Source: Cyanobacteria bacterium FACHB-DQ100
GTDB lineage: Bacteria; Cyanobacteriota; Cyanobacteriia; Leptolyngbyales; Leptolyngbyaceae
Direction of reading: 5' to 3'
DNA: 64,000 bases
Assembly: GCA_014695195.1 (NCBI GenBank)
Contig: JACJNW010000039.1
Location: 1 to 64,000 of the forward strand
The notes under the pieces are model-generated. The model was not told the origin of the DNA and did no database searches. It saw only the letters and a program-made list of their open reading frames with translations. Each line of letters starts with the position of its first letter. Within the stretch, counting starts at the first letter, position 1. Of this stretch, positions 1 to 9,234 are shown in pieces. Both the position numbers and the translations under genes were made by a program.

Positions 1-107
1 TGCATCGTAAGACCTTGTGCTACTCGAAGTCAGTGGAGATGCTCAGTCATTCGATTCGCTTGTTACTGCACTACCTCAAATTTCGAGATGTGCCCATTCC
101 AGTCTAA
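1..107 (+). mobile_element. IS1-family transposase, C-terminal fragment
   Basis: An open frame entering from the left edge (first full codon at base 3) ends at TAA 105-107. It reads HRKTLCYSKSVEMLSHSIR and continues to DVPIPV. The RKTLCYSKSVEM stretch resembles the C-terminal end of IS1-type (InsB) DDE transposases, where an R-K/S-L-C-F/Y-S-K-S-x-E-M motif lies near the end. Only 34 residues are visible, so it is not possible to say whether the element is intact outside the window. The neighbouring minus-strand hydrolase ends only 9 bases away, so the element's right end may overlap that gene's 3' end. The family assignment is by motif memory. Confidence 0.6.
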
Positions 108-116
108 TTCATCTTC

Positions 117-1034
117 TCATTCAGCAATGCCACAAATCCAATAGCTCAGCAGTTGATTCCCACGTAAGCTGAGGTGGATAGAATCCCGGTAGAGTTCTTG
201 TGGGCTAGTCGATTCGCCTTGAAAAATAGTGAGAAAATCAAGGTACTGAATTTGCTCTAATTGCGTCATTTCTGTTAATCGTTGGCGTGCGGTGATTTCG
301 TAATCGCGTGATCCAGGTGGCGTTAGCTCTCGTAATAGTGGGGTCATGACTAAAACAAATTTCGCTTTGTTTTGCATCGCAAGATCTCGAATTTGTCGAA
401 TCGCGTCTAGATTAATGCCGACTCGATCGCCCGGTTCCGCCTGAATTTTTTTCAATTCATCCGGTAATTTCGGTGCGGGTAGAAGATAGCGATCGATCAC
501 CTCAACGATCGCGCTCATTGGTTTTCGATCCGGGTAATTGCGATCGCGCCCGACTCCGAGCGCTGTCGGCGGTGTTCCAAATAAGTCATCGGTATTAATG
601 ACTAACACAATTACATCAGCATTAAACGTTCCAAAGCGTTTGAGATAGGCGAGTTCATTCCGAGGCGACCAAGAATTCGCTGAGGCGTTGAGGACTTCGA
701 TCGGGTGATCTGACGATCGCATCATCAACTCTGAAATCAGGTCGTTTTGATCTGTCCACCATCCCCCGTTAATAATCGAATCGCCCAGCATCAAAATGCG
801 CTTTGTGCCAGTGGAGGGTTTTGGGGCAAAGGGGTGCGATCGCATTGAATATGAATTGATTTCGATCCGGTTGCCAAATCGCCGCACCGATTGATTGGGA
901 GCAAGCAGATAGCCGATTTCCGCATCTGGAATGTAAAGCGGTGGCTCACCGAAGCCAAACAAAGTTCTAAGGGCGAGCTCAAGAAGAATGAGCGCGATCG
1001 TGATCAGAGCGATCGCTAGGACGATCCAATTCAT
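117..1034 (-). CDS. SGNH/GDSL-type hydrolase with N-terminal membrane anchor
   Basis: A 305-residue protein. Residues 1-25 form one hydrophobic segment (uncleaved anchor or signal). The SGNH block I motif GDSIINGG sits near residue 84 and carries the nucleophile Ser. The block V motif DSIHLSLRGNQLLS near residues 283-296 supplies the catalytic Asp and His. This predicts a periplasm-facing esterase or acyl-transferring hydrolase; the substrate cannot be read. The C-terminal residues after the block V helix are short and may have been altered by the IS1-type element whose coding end lies 9 bases downstream. The gene is monocistronic on the minus strand. Confidence 0.75.
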   Translation of the reverse strand: MNWIVLAIALITIALILLELALRTLFGFGEPPLYIPDAEIGYLLAPNQSVRRFGNRIEINSYSMRSHPFAPKPSTGTKRILMLGDSIINGGWWTDQNDLISELMMRSSDHPIEVLNASANSWSPRNELAYLKRFGTFNADVIVLVINTDDLFGTPPTALGVGRDRNYPDRKPMSAIVEVIDRYLLPAPKLPDELKKIQAEPGDRVGINLDAIRQIRDLAMQNKAKFVLVMTPLLRELTPPGSRDYEITARQRLTEMTQLEQIQYLDFLTIFQGESTSPQELYRDSIHLSLRGNQLLSYWICGIAE

Positions 1035-1218
1035 CCGGGGTCTGTGTAATTTGCCTTACTATCTTGGCTGCTCTTAGAGAGATTGATGCAGAAATCCTGC
1101 TCATTACTTGGACTTATGAGAATGAGAAGATAAAATAATGCTTGAGAAAGAAGGAACAACGCAATTTCTTGAATAGCCTTGAGTTAGTCACCGAGTTGTC
1201 ATGTTGGAGTGTTGAGCT

Positions 1219-1359
1219 ATGTCAGATCTGAATCGCGGCATTATGAAATTTGACGGTGCAGATAGTCCGATCGTGGTTGGCGTTTCTGCAACTTTGCTTT
1301 TGGGAAGCATTGCAGTGCTGATTTTGTGGGCACTTAAATCTGCGTATTTACTAGGTTAG
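1219..1359 (+). CDS. small single-span membrane protein, 46 residues
   Basis: The frame begins MSDLNRGIMKFDGADSP, continues into one strongly hydrophobic helix (about residues 18-38), and ends SAYLLG. GGAG at 1206-1209 lies 9 bases before the ATG, and a good intrinsic terminator follows the stop within 25 bases, so this looks like a complete monocistronic unit. The design (short polar N-terminus, one helix, tiny tail) is typical of cyanobacterial small subunits of photosystems, NDH-1 or cytochrome complexes. I do not recognise it as a specific Psb, Psa, Pet or Ndh subunit, so no function is assigned. Confidence 0.65.
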   Translation: MSDLNRGIMKFDGADSPIVVGVSATLLLGSIAVLILWALKSAYLLG

Positions 1360-1382
1360 AGAAATTGGTTTACTCAAAGATT

Positions 1383-1412
1383 AGAGAGCTTACAGCTTGT
1401 AGGCTCTTTTTT
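1383..1412 (+). terminator. intrinsic terminator after the 46-residue membrane peptide
   Basis: The sequence AGAGCTTACA-GCT-TGTAGGCTCT folds into a stem of about 10 pairs, including G-U pairs, followed directly by a run of T residues. It lies 24 bases past the stop of the 1219-1359 gene. It also separates that gene from the convergent hisC gene. Confidence 0.8.
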
Positions 1413-1419
1413 GGTACCT

Positions 1420-2505
1420 TTACCCCAGAAGCGCAGCCAGTCGATCGAACGTTCGCTGGTTTTCGGCAGGAGTCCCGATCGTGATTCGCAAGCCGCCGCC
1501 TGTATGCCGAATAATCGTGCCTTGCTGCCTTAAGCGATCGCACAGTTCGGCTAGGTGTTGGGGCGATCGTGCATAAATGAAATTCGCTGCACTATCCCAG
1601 GTTTGTAGATTTGGAAGTTGTTTTAATTGCTGTTGTAGCTTTGAGCGTTCATTTAACAATTCTGTGACGACTGCTAAAAGGGAATAGCGTTCGGAGACGG
1701 CAAAGCGGGCGGCTGCGATCGAAAAACTTGGTAAGTTGAACGGGAGCCGCATTTTTTCTAGCGCTTCGATTAGTTCAGGATGCGCGATCGCATATCCAAC
1801 TCGATGCGCCGCTAACCGAAATGCCTTAGAGAAGGTTCGCAAGACGACCCAGTTTGGATGCTGCGGTAGTTCTCCGGCTAAAGTGGTTTGACTAAACTCG
1901 AAATACGCTTCGTCGATCACCACCAAGATGTTTTGCGGCAAGCTTCGTAACCATTGAATTTCTGACTCTGTGAGAGCGTTTCCAGTCGGTGAATTAGGAT
2001 GCACGACAAAAACCACGCGGATCGGATGAGTGGCAATCGCGCTTTGTGCAGCAGTCAAATCGATCTCGAAACTTTGCTCAGACCGATCGACACTAATAGT
2101 CGGAATTCCTAACGTTCTCGCCAAAATTCCGTACATCGAGAACGTGGGATTCGCAACCAGAATCGAGCCTTCTCCATTCAAACAGGTTGCCATCAGCAAC
2201 GATCGAATTAATTCATCCGAGCCGTTTCCCACTGAAATATTTGTGTTTGTAAATTCTGAATGTGCCGTTTCGTTGACATATTGGGCGATCGCGTCTTTCA
2301 GCGACAAATATCCGCCATCGGGATATCGATTTGATTCGATCTCAGTTTGCCAACTCCAGGCAAGTTTTTGCTTGAGTTCTTCGGGCAGATCATACGGATT
2401 TTCGTTCACGTCTAAGCGATCAGGGCGATCAAGATGTGAATTGTCCGTGTGCTGCGTGTTGTATGCCGCAAATTGAGCCAGATCCGAGCGAATGAACTCA
2501 AGCAT
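1420..2505 (-). CDS. hisC: histidinol-phosphate aminotransferase
   Basis: A class-I/II fold PLP aminotransferase converting imidazole acetol phosphate to L-histidinol phosphate in histidine synthesis. Seen: an N-terminal [12 protein letters not shown] block, [10 protein letters not shown] for cofactor phosphate contacts, HPNSPTGN, the [10 protein letters not shown] aspartate motif, and the Schiff-base lysine in [17 protein letters not shown]. The C-terminus [15 protein letters not shown] holds the Arg that binds substrate phosphate. I start at the ATG at 2505 ([12 protein letters not shown]). The frame is open 32 codons further upstream, but that part runs into the next gene's coding region. 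Product length is 361 residues, normal for HisC. Confidence 0.92.
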   Translation of the reverse strand: MLEFIRSDLAQFAAYNTQHTDNSHLDRPDRLDVNENPYDLPEELKQKLAWSWQTEIESNRYPDGGYLSLKDAIAQYVNETAHSEFTNTNISVGNGSDELIRSLLMATCLNGEGSILVANPTFSMYGILARTLGIPTISVDRSEQSFEIDLTAAQSAIATHPIRVVFVVHPNSPTGNALTESEIQWLRSLPQNILVVIDEAYFEFSQTTLAGELPQHPNWVVLRTFSKAFRLAAHRVGYAIAHPELIEALEKMRLPFNLPSFSIAAARFAVSERYSLLAVVTELLNERSKLQQQLKQLPNLQTWDSAANFIYARSPQHLAELCDRLRQQGTIIRHTGGGLRITIGTPAENQRTFDRLAALLG

Positions 2506-2557
2506 GATCAAGAAAACTAGAAGTTTGGCAGATATTGAGTCTACCAAACTCCCAGTT

Positions 2558-4381
2558 CTAAGCGGGATAAATCCGCAAGCGGCGATTCGGTTCCTCACCA
2601 AAACTCCGCGACTTCAAGCGGTAATGCTCGACTAATTCATGCTGCATCTTTCGCACCGTCGCCGATCGCGGCAGCAATTCCACAGGCTGACCCTTCGGAA
2701 TCACAATCTGCTCGACGGCGAGCCGTGCTTCTTCGAGCGCTTCGATTTCATCCTCGTTGTCGCCCCGCACAATCAAGCTTAACTCTGCTTCGCCGGGTAC
2801 ACCCGAATCATCCATATTCAGCAATCGTCGCAGCGCGATCGCAATCTGCGGCACACTGTTTGATTTGACGGTGTGAATCGGAATTTGGCGCGTTTTAGCG
2901 AGATGGCGCAGCTTCGCATGGTTTTTGACGTGCGATCGCAACGCCAACACCGCATCGGCTCCATCCATGTCCTTCGTCAGCAGCACAGGCAAATTCAGCG
3001 TTTGAATCACTTGGTCGAGTTGCTGCCGACTTACGCCATAGGGATAGATGTGCAACGGCAATTCCTCACCGTTTGGCCCTGGAAACGATGTGGGCTCAAC
3101 GGGATCAAAGCTCCGTCCCAAGGACTCATCCAGCATCCGCTCAAACGATTGCTGCTCTGGAGTCAACGATCGCACATTCGTCGGACTTGCCACCGCTTTC
3201 ATCCGTCCCGACGATCGCCAGCCCCGCGCTTGCCCTGAAAAGTAGTTACCGATTTCGGGAACCGCTTGCGGACGACTCCGGGGTTCGGGTGCAGACGGCG
3301 TTTCGTGCGTAATCGTCACATTGCCGTCTTCGTCGGTCGTGCGGGTTTGCGGATTCGGCTGTCTGCCGCGTAGGAGGATATCGATCGTATCCGACACTTC
3401 CTCATGCACCACCCACTTTTGCCGCTCCATCATTTCGACAGCAATATCAAAAGTCGGCGGGGCTTTCCGTTCAAGCACACTCTTTTGTGTGCCGCGTCTG
3501 CGGGCTTCTTCGTCACCCAGCGTTACCGATTGAATCCCCCCAACTAGATCCGACAGCGTGGGATTCTTAATCAGGTTTTCCAGCTTGTTACCGTGAGCCG
3601 TTCCCACAAGTTGCACACCGCGCTCTGCGATCGTTCGGGCTGCCAGTGCTTCCAATTCAGTGCCGATTTCATCGATCACGATGACTTCGGGCATATGGTT
3701 TTCCACCGCTTCGATCATCACCTGATGTTGCAGTTCCGGACGAGCCACTTGCATTCGACGAGCGCGACCGATCGCCGGATGGGGGACATCACCATCTCCA
3801 GCAATTTCGTTTGACGTATCGATGATGACCACGCGCTTATCGAGTTCGTCTGCCAGCACCCGCGCAATTTCCCGCAGTGCCGTAGTCTTACCTACACCCG
3901 GACGACCGAGCATCAGAATCGATCGACCACTTTCGACCAAATCGCGAATCATCCCGATCGTGCCAAAAATCGCTCGACCCACGCGGCAAGTTAACCCAAT
4001 CACTTCACCGCGACGGTTACGAATCGCGCTAATCCGGTGCAGCGTTTTCTCAATCCCAGCACGGTTATCGCCGCCAAAATCTCCGACTTTTTTCGTGCTT
4101 TCTGCCAAATCTGCTTTTGTGATTGGCGTATCGGACAAATATTCAGCCCTGCCAGGGAAACGAGCTTCGGGGAAGCGTCCTAAGTCCATCACGACTTCGA
4201 CTAAGCGATCGCGTTCGGGGTGCTGCATTAAGCGATCGCGTAAATGCGTCGGCAGGATATCTAGAAGTTTCGTTAAATCGTCAGTAATTTGCATCCGGTT
4301 TTTGTCTGTAGCGGTCAGTTCACGGTCAGAGGAAAACTGAGAATCGGGTTGAGCGGAAGGAACTGAGCTGTATTCTGCCAT
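2558..4381 (-). CDS. Ycf45-like AAA ATPase with C-terminal R3H-type region
   Basis: A 607-residue protein. An N-terminal domain is followed by a SpoIIIAA/AAA-type ATPase core. Walker A is [17 protein letters not shown] (near residue 157), Walker B is [13 protein letters not shown], and a sensor segment [14 protein letters not shown] follows. After a proline-rich linker comes a C-terminal region with an R3H-like ending ([20 protein letters not shown] and the following RRLRIYP), which would bind single-stranded nucleic acid. This is the family annotated Ycf45 in plastids and 'single-stranded DNA-binding R3H protein' in cyanobacteria. Its cellular role is poorly known. It lies immediately upstream of hisC on the same strand, 52 bases from the chosen hisC start. 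Confidence 0.8.
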   Translation of the reverse strand: MAEYSSVPSAQPDSQFSSDRELTATDKNRMQITDDLTKLLDILPTHLRDRLMQHPERDRLVEVVMDLGRFPEARFPGRAEYLSDTPITKADLAESTKKVGDFGGDNRAGIEKTLHRISAIRNRRGEVIGLTCRVGRAIFGTIGMIRDLVESGRSILMLGRPGVGKTTALREIARVLADELDKRVVIIDTSNEIAGDGDVPHPAIGRARRMQVARPELQHQVMIEAVENHMPEVIVIDEIGTELEALAARTIAERGVQLVGTAHGNKLENLIKNPTLSDLVGGIQSVTLGDEEARRRGTQKSVLERKAPPTFDIAVEMMERQKWVVHEEVSDTIDILLRGRQPNPQTRTTDEDGNVTITHETPSAPEPRSRPQAVPEIGNYFSGQARGWRSSGRMKAVASPTNVRSLTPEQQSFERMLDESLGRSFDPVEPTSFPGPNGEELPLHIYPYGVSRQQLDQVIQTLNLPVLLTKDMDGADAVLALRSHVKNHAKLRHLAKTRQIPIHTVKSNSVPQIAIALRRLLNMDDSGVPGEAELSLIVRGDNEDEIEALEEARLAVEQIVIPKGQPVELLPRSATVRKMQHELVEHYRLKSRSFGEEPNRRLRIYPA

Positions 4382-4461
4382 GTGTTCTGAGTCTGGGAGG
4401 AAAAGACAGGAAAAACTGTCTTGTGATTAGGGTAGGAGGTTTTGGTTCCTGCTGATGTCTG

Positions 4462-5577
4462 TCAAATCACTTGCCGGATACGATCGGGAGATTTGATTTG
4501 AGTCACTAGCGAGGCGGCAAGATCAACGGCTTGCCACAGAAGTTCAGGAACGGTTTCAATCGCACAATGGCTTGCATTCTGCGACACGATCGATTGACGG
4601 CTCAAGGGTATCATCTCCATTGCTTCTAGCTGATTAAGGACAGGTAAAAGTAAGCGCCGAGCGTAACTACCGTAAGCAATTCCAGAAACGCACCTCGAAA
4701 CGAATGTTCTATCTCTATTGTGCAACATTCCCAATGCTTCTAACTTAGGGACAGTGTACGGGTTCGTTCCTCCTGCTAGCTGTATATGACCGGGTATACC
4801 TGCGGTGAGAACTTTTTCGCCCAATTTCACACAAGCACGGGTTGCTCCATCGCCGATATCTCCACTCATTGGTCTGCCGTCGGTTTGCCAGAGCAATTCG
4901 CTAGGAAGCGGACGGATCAAGTTGTAAATTGACCAAAGATATTCGATTAAGCCGTCTCCGTCCGGACAGCTAATCGCAATGAGTTTGAGCCGATCGACCC
5001 AGGGTGCGATCGCGCTCCAAAGCCTCTGAAAGTCCTCGAATCGTCCCACTTGCGTATGAATCTCGATCGCGTCAATTCCGGCATCAAGCAACATCAGCGA
5101 AATTGCTTCGGGTGTGTAGACATACGACCGCGTGGTGATTTGTCCGATCGGGCAAATCGGAATGCAGCGACCGCAACCGTAACACCGATCGTCGATCACG
5201 CCAGAATGCACGATCGCTTGAGCGGGACAAATCGATTCACAGGGTCTTGAGCAATCGGGCGGACAAACGGCTGGATCAAATTCTGCTTTGCGAAAGTGCG
5301 GGTCTTCGCCATCGTTGAGGCTCACCATCAGCCAAGGAATTGAGGGACGATAGCCACGATCGCGGGCTTCCTCGGCAAATTGATTAGCAACGGCTAACGC
5401 TTCTCGTGCGGTGGAGACGATCGCTGGATCAGCAGCGACATCAATACAATCTGCCCCGGCAAGCGCATACACAAGTGCAAGGGTGCGAATGGCAGGGAGA
5501 TGTTGGAAACTGGCTCCGCAAATGAGTTTGAACCAGTGACCTTGTTGTAGCGATCGTCGGGGCGAATAAAAATCCAT
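4462..5577 (-). CDS. ldpA: LdpA, light-dependent period Fe-S protein
   Basis: A 371-residue protein of the LdpA family. In Synechococcus elongatus LdpA is an iron-sulfur protein that senses redox state and passes light input to the Kai clock. The iron-sulfur region (about residues 92-135) has two cysteine sets, CPPDCSRPCESICP and CYGCGRCIPICPIG, matching two 4Fe-4S clusters. The flanking TIM-barrel-like segments match the family. The frame can start at GTG 5580, but the adjacent ATG at 5577 (MDFYSPRRSLQQ) is preferred. The upstream intergenic region contains a 21-bp repeat array. The clock role is inferred from the family. Confidence 0.85.
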   Translation of the reverse strand: MDFYSPRRSLQQGHWFKLICGASFQHLPAIRTLALVYALAGADCIDVAADPAIVSTAREALAVANQFAEEARDRGYRPSIPWLMVSLNDGEDPHFRKAEFDPAVCPPDCSRPCESICPAQAIVHSGVIDDRCYGCGRCIPICPIGQITTRSYVYTPEAISLMLLDAGIDAIEIHTQVGRFEDFQRLWSAIAPWVDRLKLIAISCPDGDGLIEYLWSIYNLIRPLPSELLWQTDGRPMSGDIGDGATRACVKLGEKVLTAGIPGHIQLAGGTNPYTVPKLEALGMLHNRDRTFVSRCVSGIAYGSYARRLLLPVLNQLEAMEMIPLSRQSIVSQNASHCAIETVPELLWQAVDLAASLVTQIKSPDRIRQVI

Positions 5578-5650
5578 CACTCTTTCATGCTAATGCGACG
5601 AGGGGGATTTTTGGCAATTTTTTTTTGTAGGCGGGGCGACGCAACGAGCA

Positions 5651-5901
5651 AAATCCAACATCTAGTCAATGAATTCTGTCATCTTGTTTCAAAATTGCAG
5701 TATCGAGTTTCAGAATTGTGTTTCTTAATTTTGGTATTACGTAATTTGATAAACGAATTGCATTTTAAGAAAGTAGATATTGTCATTTCGTTTCAGAATT
5801 TCTTTATTGAGTAAACGAATTAGATCATTGAGTTTTGCACTTACGATATCGAGTGCAGGAATTGTGTTACTCAATTTCGCATTTCAATTTCTGAATTTCA
5901 A
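5651..5901. repeat. degenerate 21-bp tandem repeat array, 12 units
   Basis: Twelve consecutive units fall in register with a 21-base period (one is 20 bases): starts at 5651, 5672, 5693, 5714, 5735, 5756, 5777 (20 bases), 5797, 5818, 5839, 5860 and 5881. Most begin AATT. A working consensus is AATTGYRTTATYGAGTTTCRG, with example units AATTGCAGTATCGAGTTTCA(G) and AATTGTGTTACTCAATTTCG(C). Because 21 is a multiple of 3, reading frames stay open by chance and look like heptad peptides. I do not regard these as genes. The array fills the gap between ldpA and the PLD gene. It is not a CRISPR, since there are no invariant repeats or unique spacers. Confidence 0.8.
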
Positions 5902-5972
5902 ACATAGATTTGCAGGCCCGATCGATCTTTGCCCGATCGGGAAAAATTCTATCCATGCTAGTACTGATGCAT

Positions 5973-7547
5973 TCAAAAAACCACACGATCGCGCAATTGC
6001 TCCACCAGCTTTTTACCAACACCGGGAATTCGATCGAGATCTTCGACTGAGTGAAGCGGTCTTGCTTGAATCATCCGTTTTGCTAATGCAGAACCAACAC
6101 CTGGTAATGCTTCTAGTTCAGCTTGTGTTGCAGTGTTTAGATTAACTTTGCCATCGCTTCTAGCTGTGGGAGGAGGGCATTGTTTTTGTTGAGCCTCAGC
6201 TTTGCGCTGAATTGCAGGCGGAACTCCTAAAATTGGGTTGGCATAAAGTCGATCAAACTCTCGCTGGAAATGCGCTGCAACAATTGGACTACGAATGATT
6301 AGTAAGGTTTCATCATTGTTTCGATTGGCAGCAATTGTCCAATTATGTGAACCTGTGATAACAGTGTGGCGATCGACAACACCAAACTTATGATGCAATA
6401 AATCACCAGGCGGTAGTTGTGGGATACCTACTGTTTTAATCGGATTTTGCCAAGGGCGATTGTTTACTTCCCACTTGCAATCATCACTTAAAGCAACACC
6501 TAGCATATCTAAGCCTTCGCTATAGGATCGATAGATAAAGCCAGGATCAATCAATGCCCGAATAGATACGCCCTGACTATGACGAGGTTCGATCGCGTTG
6601 ACCAAATCTTGATCCGAGAACACAAATAAAGCGAGATCGATCGACTGGGTTGATTGTTCCAGCGTCTTTGCAATTAAGCCATTCGAGGTCTGTTCCCAGG
6701 GAACTTTATTAGAATGCGGTGAAAAGTGTAAATCAATCTGCGTTTCACCAATATTGAACTGTTGCACAGGTCGAACAGGCTTTTTCACGCCAAACTTACG
6801 ACCGCGCCACATCAATTCAAACTCTTGAGTAAATGCTTGTGCAAGTTCAGGACTGTTAATTTTCAAAAGCGTGTTTGCGTTACCGCGACTGCTCGGGCGG
6901 GACAGATCGCCGTGAACATCGGACATTGTCCAATTAGCTGAAGTGGCGATCGTCGTCTTACCATCTACAACCATAAACTTATGGTGCATCAGCCCACTCC
7001 CGCGACTACCATCAGCACGATCATCCATTCGAGCAATCTTCGCAGTGTCTAGAACAACTAAAGCATCACGCTCTCGAATCTCAGCTTCACTCAATTGTCC
7101 ATTGTTGTTCTCGTCAATCAGCGATCGTGATTCTTGATATCTTGCTTTCTCGCGCTCTGGTAGCTTCTCAACTTCCGCAGTCGTGTACGCGCTGTAGGGA
7201 CGAGCATACTCATGCTCCAAAATGACTCGAACTTTTACCCCAGATGCAGCACGATCGCGCAAGGCTTTCGCTACATTCGGCAATCGAAATTCTTGCACCG
7301 CAATATCAATACTTGAGGTTGCAGTCGCGATCGCGTCAATCAAAACTTGTTCTAGATTGTTGCCCGATCGCGTAATTTTCCGGTATGGCTCGGTGTATTC
7401 AGACGACGGATCATGATTGGTAAAAACTTGAATATTCGGGTCTTGCGGGAGCGGCTTTGGACGATCGCTCACGGAAGACGCAACTTGACAACCTGTAAAC
7501 AGTGCCACACAGAGACTAAACTGAAGAAGGTGATTGAGTCTACCCAT
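5973..7547 (-). CDS. secreted phospholipase D-type nuclease with EF-hand-like insert and ComEA-like HhH tail
   Basis: A 524-residue predicted lipoprotein, with signal and lipobox-like LFTGCQV near residue 20. It carries two PLD catalytic motifs: HHKFMVVDGKTTIATSANWT (about 188) and HHKFGVVDRHTVITGSHNWT (about 384). This is the bipartite arrangement that forms one active site in Nuc/PLD enzymes. Inside the first half is a calcium-loop-like DENNNGQLSEAE (about 146-157). The last 60 residues, beginning VNLNTATQAELEALPGVGSA and ending in a second hairpin RIPGVGKKLVEQL, form tandem helix-hairpin-helix motifs like the DNA-binding end of ComEA. Inferred: a surface or periplasmic DNA-processing nuclease or phosphodiesterase. 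It is transcribed away from the cysteine desulfurase gene. Confidence 0.85.
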   Translation of the reverse strand: MGRLNHLLQFSLCVALFTGCQVASSVSDRPKPLPQDPNIQVFTNHDPSSEYTEPYRKITRSGNNLEQVLIDAIATATSSIDIAVQEFRLPNVAKALRDRAASGVKVRVILEHEYARPYSAYTTAEVEKLPEREKARYQESRSLIDENNNGQLSEAEIRERDALVVLDTAKIARMDDRADGSRGSGLMHHKFMVVDGKTTIATSANWTMSDVHGDLSRPSSRGNANTLLKINSPELAQAFTQEFELMWRGRKFGVKKPVRPVQQFNIGETQIDLHFSPHSNKVPWEQTSNGLIAKTLEQSTQSIDLALFVFSDQDLVNAIEPRHSQGVSIRALIDPGFIYRSYSEGLDMLGVALSDDCKWEVNNRPWQNPIKTVGIPQLPPGDLLHHKFGVVDRHTVITGSHNWTIAANRNNDETLLIIRSPIVAAHFQREFDRLYANPILGVPPAIQRKAEAQQKQCPPPTARSDGKVNLNTATQAELEALPGVGSALAKRMIQARPLHSVEDLDRIPGVGKKLVEQLRDRVVF

Positions 7548-7642
7548 AAGCTAGATTGCCCCGCAAGATGAGCTTGCTACTGTTAAAGCAGCAGTTCTAC
7601 AGCATCCGTAGCGTACCCATTCTTCTCTTGTCAACACCGCTC

Positions 7643-8812
7643 ATGCAAATCTACCTTGATTACAGTGCAACGACTCCCACGCGACCCGAAGCGATCGCAC
7701 AAATGCAGCAAGTCTTAGCAGAACAATGGGGCAATCCGTCGAGTTTGCACACCTGGGGAAACCGCGCCGCTACGATTTTGGAGCGATCGCGGATGCAGAT
7801 TGCGATGCTGATTAATGCACCTGCGGAATCGATCGTCTTCACCTCTGGCGGTACAGAGTCAAATAATCTTGCCGTGATGGGAATCGCGCATCAGTACAGC
7901 ACCCCCCAACACATGATCATTTCGAGCGTCGAACATTCGGCAATCTCCGAACCTGCTCGACTTCTAGAGCAGTGGGGCTGGGAAATTACGCGCTTGCCGG
8001 TGAATGTGTTGGGACAGGTAAATCCGGCTGATTTGCAGGCAGCATTGCGAGCAAATACGGTATTAGTCTCGATCATCTATGGTCAAAGCGAGGTCGGAAC
8101 CGTTCAGCCGATCGCGCAACTTGGTCAAATCGTGCGGAATCATGGCGCAATCTTTCACACCGATGCGGTTCAAGTCGCAGGAAGATTGCCGCTTGATGTG
8201 CAACAGTTACCGATCGATTTATTATCCCTTTCAAGCCATAAGCTGTATGGTTCTCAGGGAGCCGGAGCGTTGTATGTTCGTCCGGGTGTGGAATTGGTTC
8301 CGATCCTAGGGGGCGGTGGGCAGGAAGGAAAGTTACGATCGGGCACTCAAGCTTTACCTGCGATCGCGAGTTTTGGAACTGCCGCCGAGTTAAGCGCTCA
8401 AGAATTGCCAACCGAAACGCCGCGATTGATTCGATTGCGCGATCGTTTGTTCGATCAGCTTGCGGATGTTCCTGAATTAGTGACGACAGGCGATCGCATT
8501 CATCGCTTGCCGCATCATGTCAGTTTTTGTTTGCCCAATGCAGATGGCGAAACCTTGAATGGAAAAGTCTTAGTCCGTCAGATGAATTTAGCAGGCATTG
8601 GAATTAGTGCGGGGGCTGCTTGTAGTAGTGGCACTTTGAAGCCAAGTCCGATTTTGTTAGCAATGGGATATAGCGATCATGCGGCAAAATCGGGAATCCG
8701 CTTAACGTTGGGACGATATACGACTGAGGAAGATATTGATTGGAGTGCGATCGTGCTGAAGCAAATTCTGGCGCGACTGCAACCGCAAAAACAGCCTTGT
8801 GAATGCGTTTGA
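7643..8812 (+). CDS. cysteine desulfurase (NifS/IscS-like)
   Basis: A PLP enzyme releasing sulfur from cysteine for Fe-S cluster and thio-cofactor synthesis. Seen: the N-terminal YLDYSATTPTRPEA motif, FTSGGTESNNLAVMG, HTDAVQVAGR, the PLP lysine in LSLSSHKLYGSQGAGALYV, and the catalytic cysteine loop GISAGAACSSGTLKPSP. The frame is open from 7556, but homologues begin at the ATG at 7643 (MQIYLDYSATTP), giving 389 residues. The 29 extra codons upstream lack family features. The long catalytic loop without an insertion fits the group I (IscS/NifS) class rather than SufS. It is divergent from the PLD gene, and a small unknown gene follows 15 bases downstream. Confidence 0.9.
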   Translation: MQIYLDYSATTPTRPEAIAQMQQVLAEQWGNPSSLHTWGNRAATILERSRMQIAMLINAPAESIVFTSGGTESNNLAVMGIAHQYSTPQHMIISSVEHSAISEPARLLEQWGWEITRLPVNVLGQVNPADLQAALRANTVLVSIIYGQSEVGTVQPIAQLGQIVRNHGAIFHTDAVQVAGRLPLDVQQLPIDLLSLSSHKLYGSQGAGALYVRPGVELVPILGGGGQEGKLRSGTQALPAIASFGTAAELSAQELPTETPRLIRLRDRLFDQLADVPELVTTGDRIHRLPHHVSFCLPNADGETLNGKVLVRQMNLAGIGISAGAACSSGTLKPSPILLAMGYSDHAAKSGIRLTLGRYTTEEDIDWSAIVLKQILARLQPQKQPCECV

Positions 8813-8827
8813 GATCCTTCTAGAGAA

Positions 8828-9133
8828 ATGAGAGAATTACCCTCTCCTTACAATGTATATGGGTTTCTTTTCTTAAACACTGCCATAGAAAAAGTTGCGG
8901 AGGTATTGCGAAGTCGTTTAGGGCTAACAGAAGCACAAGTGTACATCTACAAAAGCCAGTTTGATGGTAGTGAAATACTTCACATCAATACCGAAGCGTT
9001 TGAGTTTGAAGCTCGAAAAGCAACACAAGGAGACTCTTGGTTATTCAATGGATCAGTAGCAGGCGATCGAGATGAAGTTTTAAGCGTACTTCAAACAGTA
9101 TCAAACCCACTACGCTGGTCGGGTACGAAGTAA
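8828..9133 (+). CDS. hypothetical protein, 101 residues
   Basis: A small acidic-to-neutral soluble protein starting MRELPSPYNVYGFLFLNTAI with no signal, membrane span or motif that I recognise. The order hydrophobic strand, amphipathic helix (EKVAEVLRSRLGL), strand-rich middle and C-terminal helix (DEVLSVLQTVSN) suggests a compact alpha/beta fold. It sits 15 bases after the cysteine desulfurase stop on the same strand, so it may be co-transcribed. No strong ribosome site is visible (TAGAGAAATG). Function unknown. Confidence 0.5.
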   Translation: MRELPSPYNVYGFLFLNTAIEKVAEVLRSRLGLTEAQVYIYKSQFDGSEILHINTEAFEFEARKATQGDSWLFNGSVAGDRDEVLSVLQTVSNPLRWSGTK

Positions 9134-9234
9134 AATTTGAAATTTATGATGAAAAATTCAATTGTATTGCTGAGTATCCTTAATCAAATTTAGAGCTTTT
9201 CTAAGCTCAAGATGTTCGAGAGTACAATCTTTTC

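Noticed and set aside
1141-1210. Glutamine-type riboswitch before the 46-residue peptide
   Set aside because: A GAAGGAACAACGC stretch recalls the motif end, but the required GACGGAAGTAGG core is missing.
2505-2601. N-terminal extension of hisC
   Set aside because: The open frame overlaps the ATPase coding end in another frame and has no HisC features before [12 protein letters not shown].
5587-6145. Two plus-strand open frames giving heptad-like peptides over the first 21-bp array
   Set aside because: A 21-base period keeps frames open by chance; the peptides have no family match I recognise, no good ribosome site, and the second frame runs into the minus-strand PLD gene.
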